This document shows, in pieces, positions 6,157 to 7,760 of a stretch of 7,760 bases of DNA (position 1 is the stretch's first letter; each line of letters begins with the position of its first letter). The stretch is from positions 1-7,760 of the forward strand of contig PLFA01000039.1 of NCBI GenBank assembly GCA_003136615.1, given 5' to 3'. Under the pieces are notes generated by a model. The model worked only from the letters and a program-made list of their open reading frames with translations, searched no databases and was not told the DNA's origin. The position numbers were made by a program, and so were the translations under genes. This stretch comes from Caulobacteraceae bacterium. Its GTDB lineage: Bacteria > Pseudomonadota > Alphaproteobacteria > Caulobacterales > Caulobacteraceae.

Positions 6157-7257
6157 CTAGTAGAGCGTTGCCATGGCGGAACGCTCGAAATCGAGCAATT
6201 CAGACGTCCGGCCCTCACGCACCTTCACGGCCCACACCGGATCCTGAAGCACGGCGCGGCCCACGGCCACGAGATCGAAGTCGCCGCGATCCAGACGCCG
6301 GATCAGTTCATCCAGAGAGGCGGGCTTGGAACCCTCCCCGCCATAGGCCGAGATAAAATCGCCGCTGAGGCCCACCGAGCCCACCGTAATGGTGGGAACA
6401 CCCGTGATCTTCTTGGCCCACCCCGCGAAATTGAGGTCGGAGCCCTCGAACTCGGGCTCCCAGAACCGGCGCTGCGAGCAATGGATGATATCGGCGCCGG
6501 CGGCAACGAGGGGGCCGAGCCACGCCTCTAGATCCTGCGGCGTCGGTGCGAGGCGCGCGGCGAAATCCTGTTGCTTCCATTGGGACAGACGAATGATGAC
6601 CGGGAAATCTGGCCCGACCGCCGCGCGCACCGCCGTGAGGATCTCGGCGGCAAAACGGCCCCGCTCGCTGATGCTTGGACCCCCGAAGGCGTCATTGCGT
6701 TCGTTGGTCCCGTGCCAGAAGAACTGGTCGATCAAGTAGCCATGGGCGCCATGCAGTTCGACGGCGTCGAAACCCAGTCGCTTGGCGTCGGCGGCCGCGG
6801 CCGCGAAGGCGGAGATGGCGTCGGCCACTTCGGAATCGGTCATGGGATCGCCGAAACGGTGACCGGGACTGGAGAGTCCGGAGGGGCTGTCATAGGGCCC
6901 TGGGGGCGTCCATTCGGAATGGCGCGTGCGCACGGCTCCCACATGCCAGAGTTGCGGGGCGATAAAGCCCCCCTCGCCATGGACCGCCTTGGCCACCTTG
7001 CCCCAGGCCTCAAGCTCCGCGGCGCCGTGGAACCTCGGAATATCCGGATCATTCAGGGAAGCAGGCCTGGCGACCCCCGTCCCTTCGGTGATGATCAGGC
7101 CGATCTGGGCGGCGGCGCGGCGCGCGTAATAGGCGGCGACATCCGGCGTGGCGATGCCGCCGGGGGACTTGGAGCGCGTCATGGGCGCCATAACGAGCCG
7201 GTTGGGCAGACGCAGGCCCTTGAAGGCGAAGGGCTTAAAAAGGGATTCGATGCTCAT
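6157..7257 (-). CDS. Alkene reductase, Old Yellow Enzyme family (FMN, NAD(P)H)
   Basis: The 366-residue protein is a flavin-dependent ene-reductase of the NemA/OYE type, which uses NAD(P)H through FMN to reduce activated C=C bonds such as enones, and in some members nitro compounds or nitrate esters. It forms a single TIM barrel of usual family length. Visible motifs: LVMAPMTRS (21-29; T27 near the flavin), PQLWHVG (101-107; Q102 flavin contact), HGAHGYLIDQFFW (169-181; H169 and H172 bind the substrate oxygen, Y174 is the proton donor), IIRLSQ (221-226; R223) and LVAVGRAVLQDP (329-340; phosphate-binding end). All expected catalytic residues are present, so it should be active. No signal peptide, so cytoplasmic. 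The ATG at 7257 fits the family N-terminus (LFKPF...LPNRLVMAPM); the ribosome site is weak, with GAGAAC 13 nt upstream. It is divergent from the Gly/Tyr-rich gene and separated from the glycosyltransferase by 76 bp with a hairpin, so it may be its own unit. Role is probably electrophile or xenobiotic reduction. Confidence 0.95.
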   Translation of the reverse strand: MSIESLFKPFAFKGLRLPNRLVMAPMTRSKSPGGIATPDVAAYYARRAAAQIGLIITEGTGVARPASLNDPDIPRFHGAAELEAWGKVAKAVHGEGGFIAPQLWHVGAVRTRHSEWTPPGPYDSPSGLSSPGHRFGDPMTDSEVADAISAFAAAAADAKRLGFDAVELHGAHGYLIDQFFWHGTNERNDAFGGPSISERGRFAAEILTAVRAAVGPDFPVIIRLSQWKQQDFAARLAPTPQDLEAWLGPLVAAGADIIHCSQRRFWEPEFEGSDLNFAGWAKKITGVPTITVGSVGLSGDFISAYGGEGSKPASLDELIRRLDRGDFDLVAVGRAVLQDPVWAVKVREGRTSELLDFERSAMATLY

Positions 7258-7276
7258 GGGGTGATTTGACGTTCTC

Positions 7277-7293
7277 GTTCAGACCCGGTTCAG
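7277..7293. promoter_or_regulatory. Direct repeat GTTCAG-N5-GTTCAG, possible operator
   Basis: GTTCAG occurs at 7277-7282 and again at 7288-7293, 11 bp apart start to start, about one helical turn, in the 130-bp region between the divergent genes. The spacing suits two regulator contacts on the same DNA face. On the minus strand it reads CTGAAC twice, 20-36 nt upstream of the ene-reductase ATG. It is short and could be chance. Confidence 0.3.
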
Positions 7294-7318
7294 TTTCAAA
7301 CCGCCATACTTACATAAT
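7289..7318 (+). promoter_or_regulatory. Candidate promoter for the Gly/Tyr-rich exported protein
   Basis: In this GC-rich window, 7306-7323 is a conspicuous AT-rich patch. It contains CATAAT at 7313-7318, a 5-of-6 match to TATAAT. Eighteen bases upstream, TTCAGT (7289-7294) is a poor -35 match (3 of 6). Transcription would begin near 7325, leaving a leader of about 60 nt. The same patch could serve the divergent ene-reductase, but I found no clear -35/-10 pair on the minus strand. Confidence 0.35.
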
Positions 7319-7373
7319 AAATTGCCGCCGGGATCGGTAAACGGCTCCTCGAGCGGCGCGGACGGTTTTGGTC

Positions 7374-7378
7374 GAGGG
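7374..7378 (+). promoter_or_regulatory. Ribosome binding site of the Gly/Tyr-rich gene
   Basis: GAGGG at 7374-7378 lies 9 nt before the ATG at 7388. It supports this start, which also places a signal peptide exactly at the N-terminus. Confidence 0.6.
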
Positions 7379-7387
7379 TTTTGGAAC

Positions 7388-7760
7388 ATGCGTAAAGAGA
7401 TCAGAGCGGCGGCGGCGACCTTGGCGATGGGAGCGGCGGCCTTCACGGCCGCGCCGGCCCTCGCCCAGCATGGCGGCGGCGGCCACACGGCTGGCGGCGG
7501 CGGATTTCATGGCGGCGCTCATTCCGCGGTCGGCGGTTATCACGGTGGATACGGCGGTTACCATGGCGGCTATTACGGTCATGGCTACGGCGGGTATGGC
7601 TTCGGGATCGGTTTGGGCCTCGGCCTCGGAATCGGCTATGGTTTCGGGTATCCCTGGTACGCCTGGGGCTACCCCTGGGACTATGGCTATTGGGGCTATC
7701 CCTACCCCGCCTATTATGACTATCCGCCTCCCCCACCCGCGGCGGCGGCGCCGCCAGGGC
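7388..7760 (+). CDS. Exported Gly/Tyr/Trp/Pro-rich protein of unknown function, C-terminus cut by window edge
   Basis: The frame opens at ATG 7388 and is uninterrupted for 124 codons to the right edge. Residues 1-26 are a textbook Sec signal peptide (MRKEIRAAAATLAMG...APALA, cleavage before Q27). The mature part is low-complexity in distinct blocks: Gly/His-rich (27-45), GGYHGGY-type repeats (49-70), a hydrophobic glycine-zipper-like GIGLGLGLGIGYGFG (73-87), an aromatic block with YPWYAWGYPW and YGYWGYPYPAYY (88-110), then YPPPPPAAAAPP (112-123). I do not recognise a domain. Many proteobacteria carry small exported glycine-rich proteins of this type, some with a conserved C-terminal domain after the low-complexity part, but none is visible here. 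It may be an envelope or matrix-associated protein, and the glycine zipper could insert in or associate with membrane. Composition is far from that of its neighbours, so homology searches will be unreliable. It is divergent from the ene-reductase. Confidence 0.8.
   Translation, partial: MRKEIRAAAATLAMGAAAFTAAPALAQHGGGGHTAGGGGFHGGAHSAVGGYHGGYGGYHGGYYGHGYGGYGFGIGLGLGLGIGYGFGYPWYAWGYPWDYGYWGYPYPAYYDYPPPPPAAAAPPG

Noticed and set aside
6081..6218. N-terminal extension of the glycosyltransferase to ATG 6218
   Set aside because: It overlaps the end of the ene-reductase and is low-complexity. ATG 6080 has a GGAG at the right distance and begins just before the Rossmann fold.
7383..7390. GGAAC before ATG 7388 as an EcfG (general stress sigma factor) -35 element
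   Set aside because: It lies directly against the start codon and could only serve a promoter inside the gene. A GAACC-like motif on the minus strand (near 7292-7288) also lacks the proper partner element and spacing.
7460..7600. GGCGGC-type tandem repeats as a mobile or CRISPR-like repeat
   Set aside because: They are codon-level repeats encoding Gly/His/Tyr stretches in the exported protein, without regular unit length or spacers.

Overview
The window is GC-rich, gene-dense bacterial chromosome. Codon usage, the style of the exported proteins and the S9-peptidase N-terminus ('VEAYGKLP...VSLSPSGKRLA') suggest an alphaproteobacterium, most like Caulobacteraceae (Caulobacter, Phenylobacterium or Brevundimonas type). 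This assignment is an impression from protein style, not a phylogenetic result. There is no rRNA, tRNA, CRISPR array, insertion sequence or phage gene.

Layout, read leftward from about 7257 on the minus strand: an Old Yellow Enzyme-type flavin ene-reductase (7257-6157), then a strong hairpin after its stop codon. After it come three tightly overlapping genes: a GT4 glycosyltransferase (6080-4785), a class I SAM-dependent methyltransferase (4791-4066) and an alpha/alpha-toroid-like protein of unknown chemistry (4069-3011). Next, after 40 bp, is an exported CocE/NonD (S15-like) serine hydrolase (2970-1099). Last, after 31 bp, is the N-terminal part of an exported S9-family peptidase with a GTG start (1067 to the left edge). 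All six genes point the same way and most gaps are very short, so at least the five from the glycosyltransferase onward may be co-transcribed.

On the plus strand a single gene starts at 7388 and runs off the right edge. It encodes an exported protein rich in Gly, Tyr, Trp and Pro. It is divergent from the ene-reductase, and the 130-bp region between them is locally AT-rich, holds a candidate -10 element, and has a GTTCAG direct repeat spaced one helical turn apart.

Functionally, the overlapping glycosyltransferase, methyltransferase and toroid genes look like a dedicated pathway module, perhaps making a methylated glycoconjugate or small molecule. The two exported hydrolases next to it would act on peptides or esters outside the cytoplasm. 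Whether the two groups cooperate cannot be told from the sequence. The module is the best candidate here for an undescribed system. The rest is ordinary metabolism.
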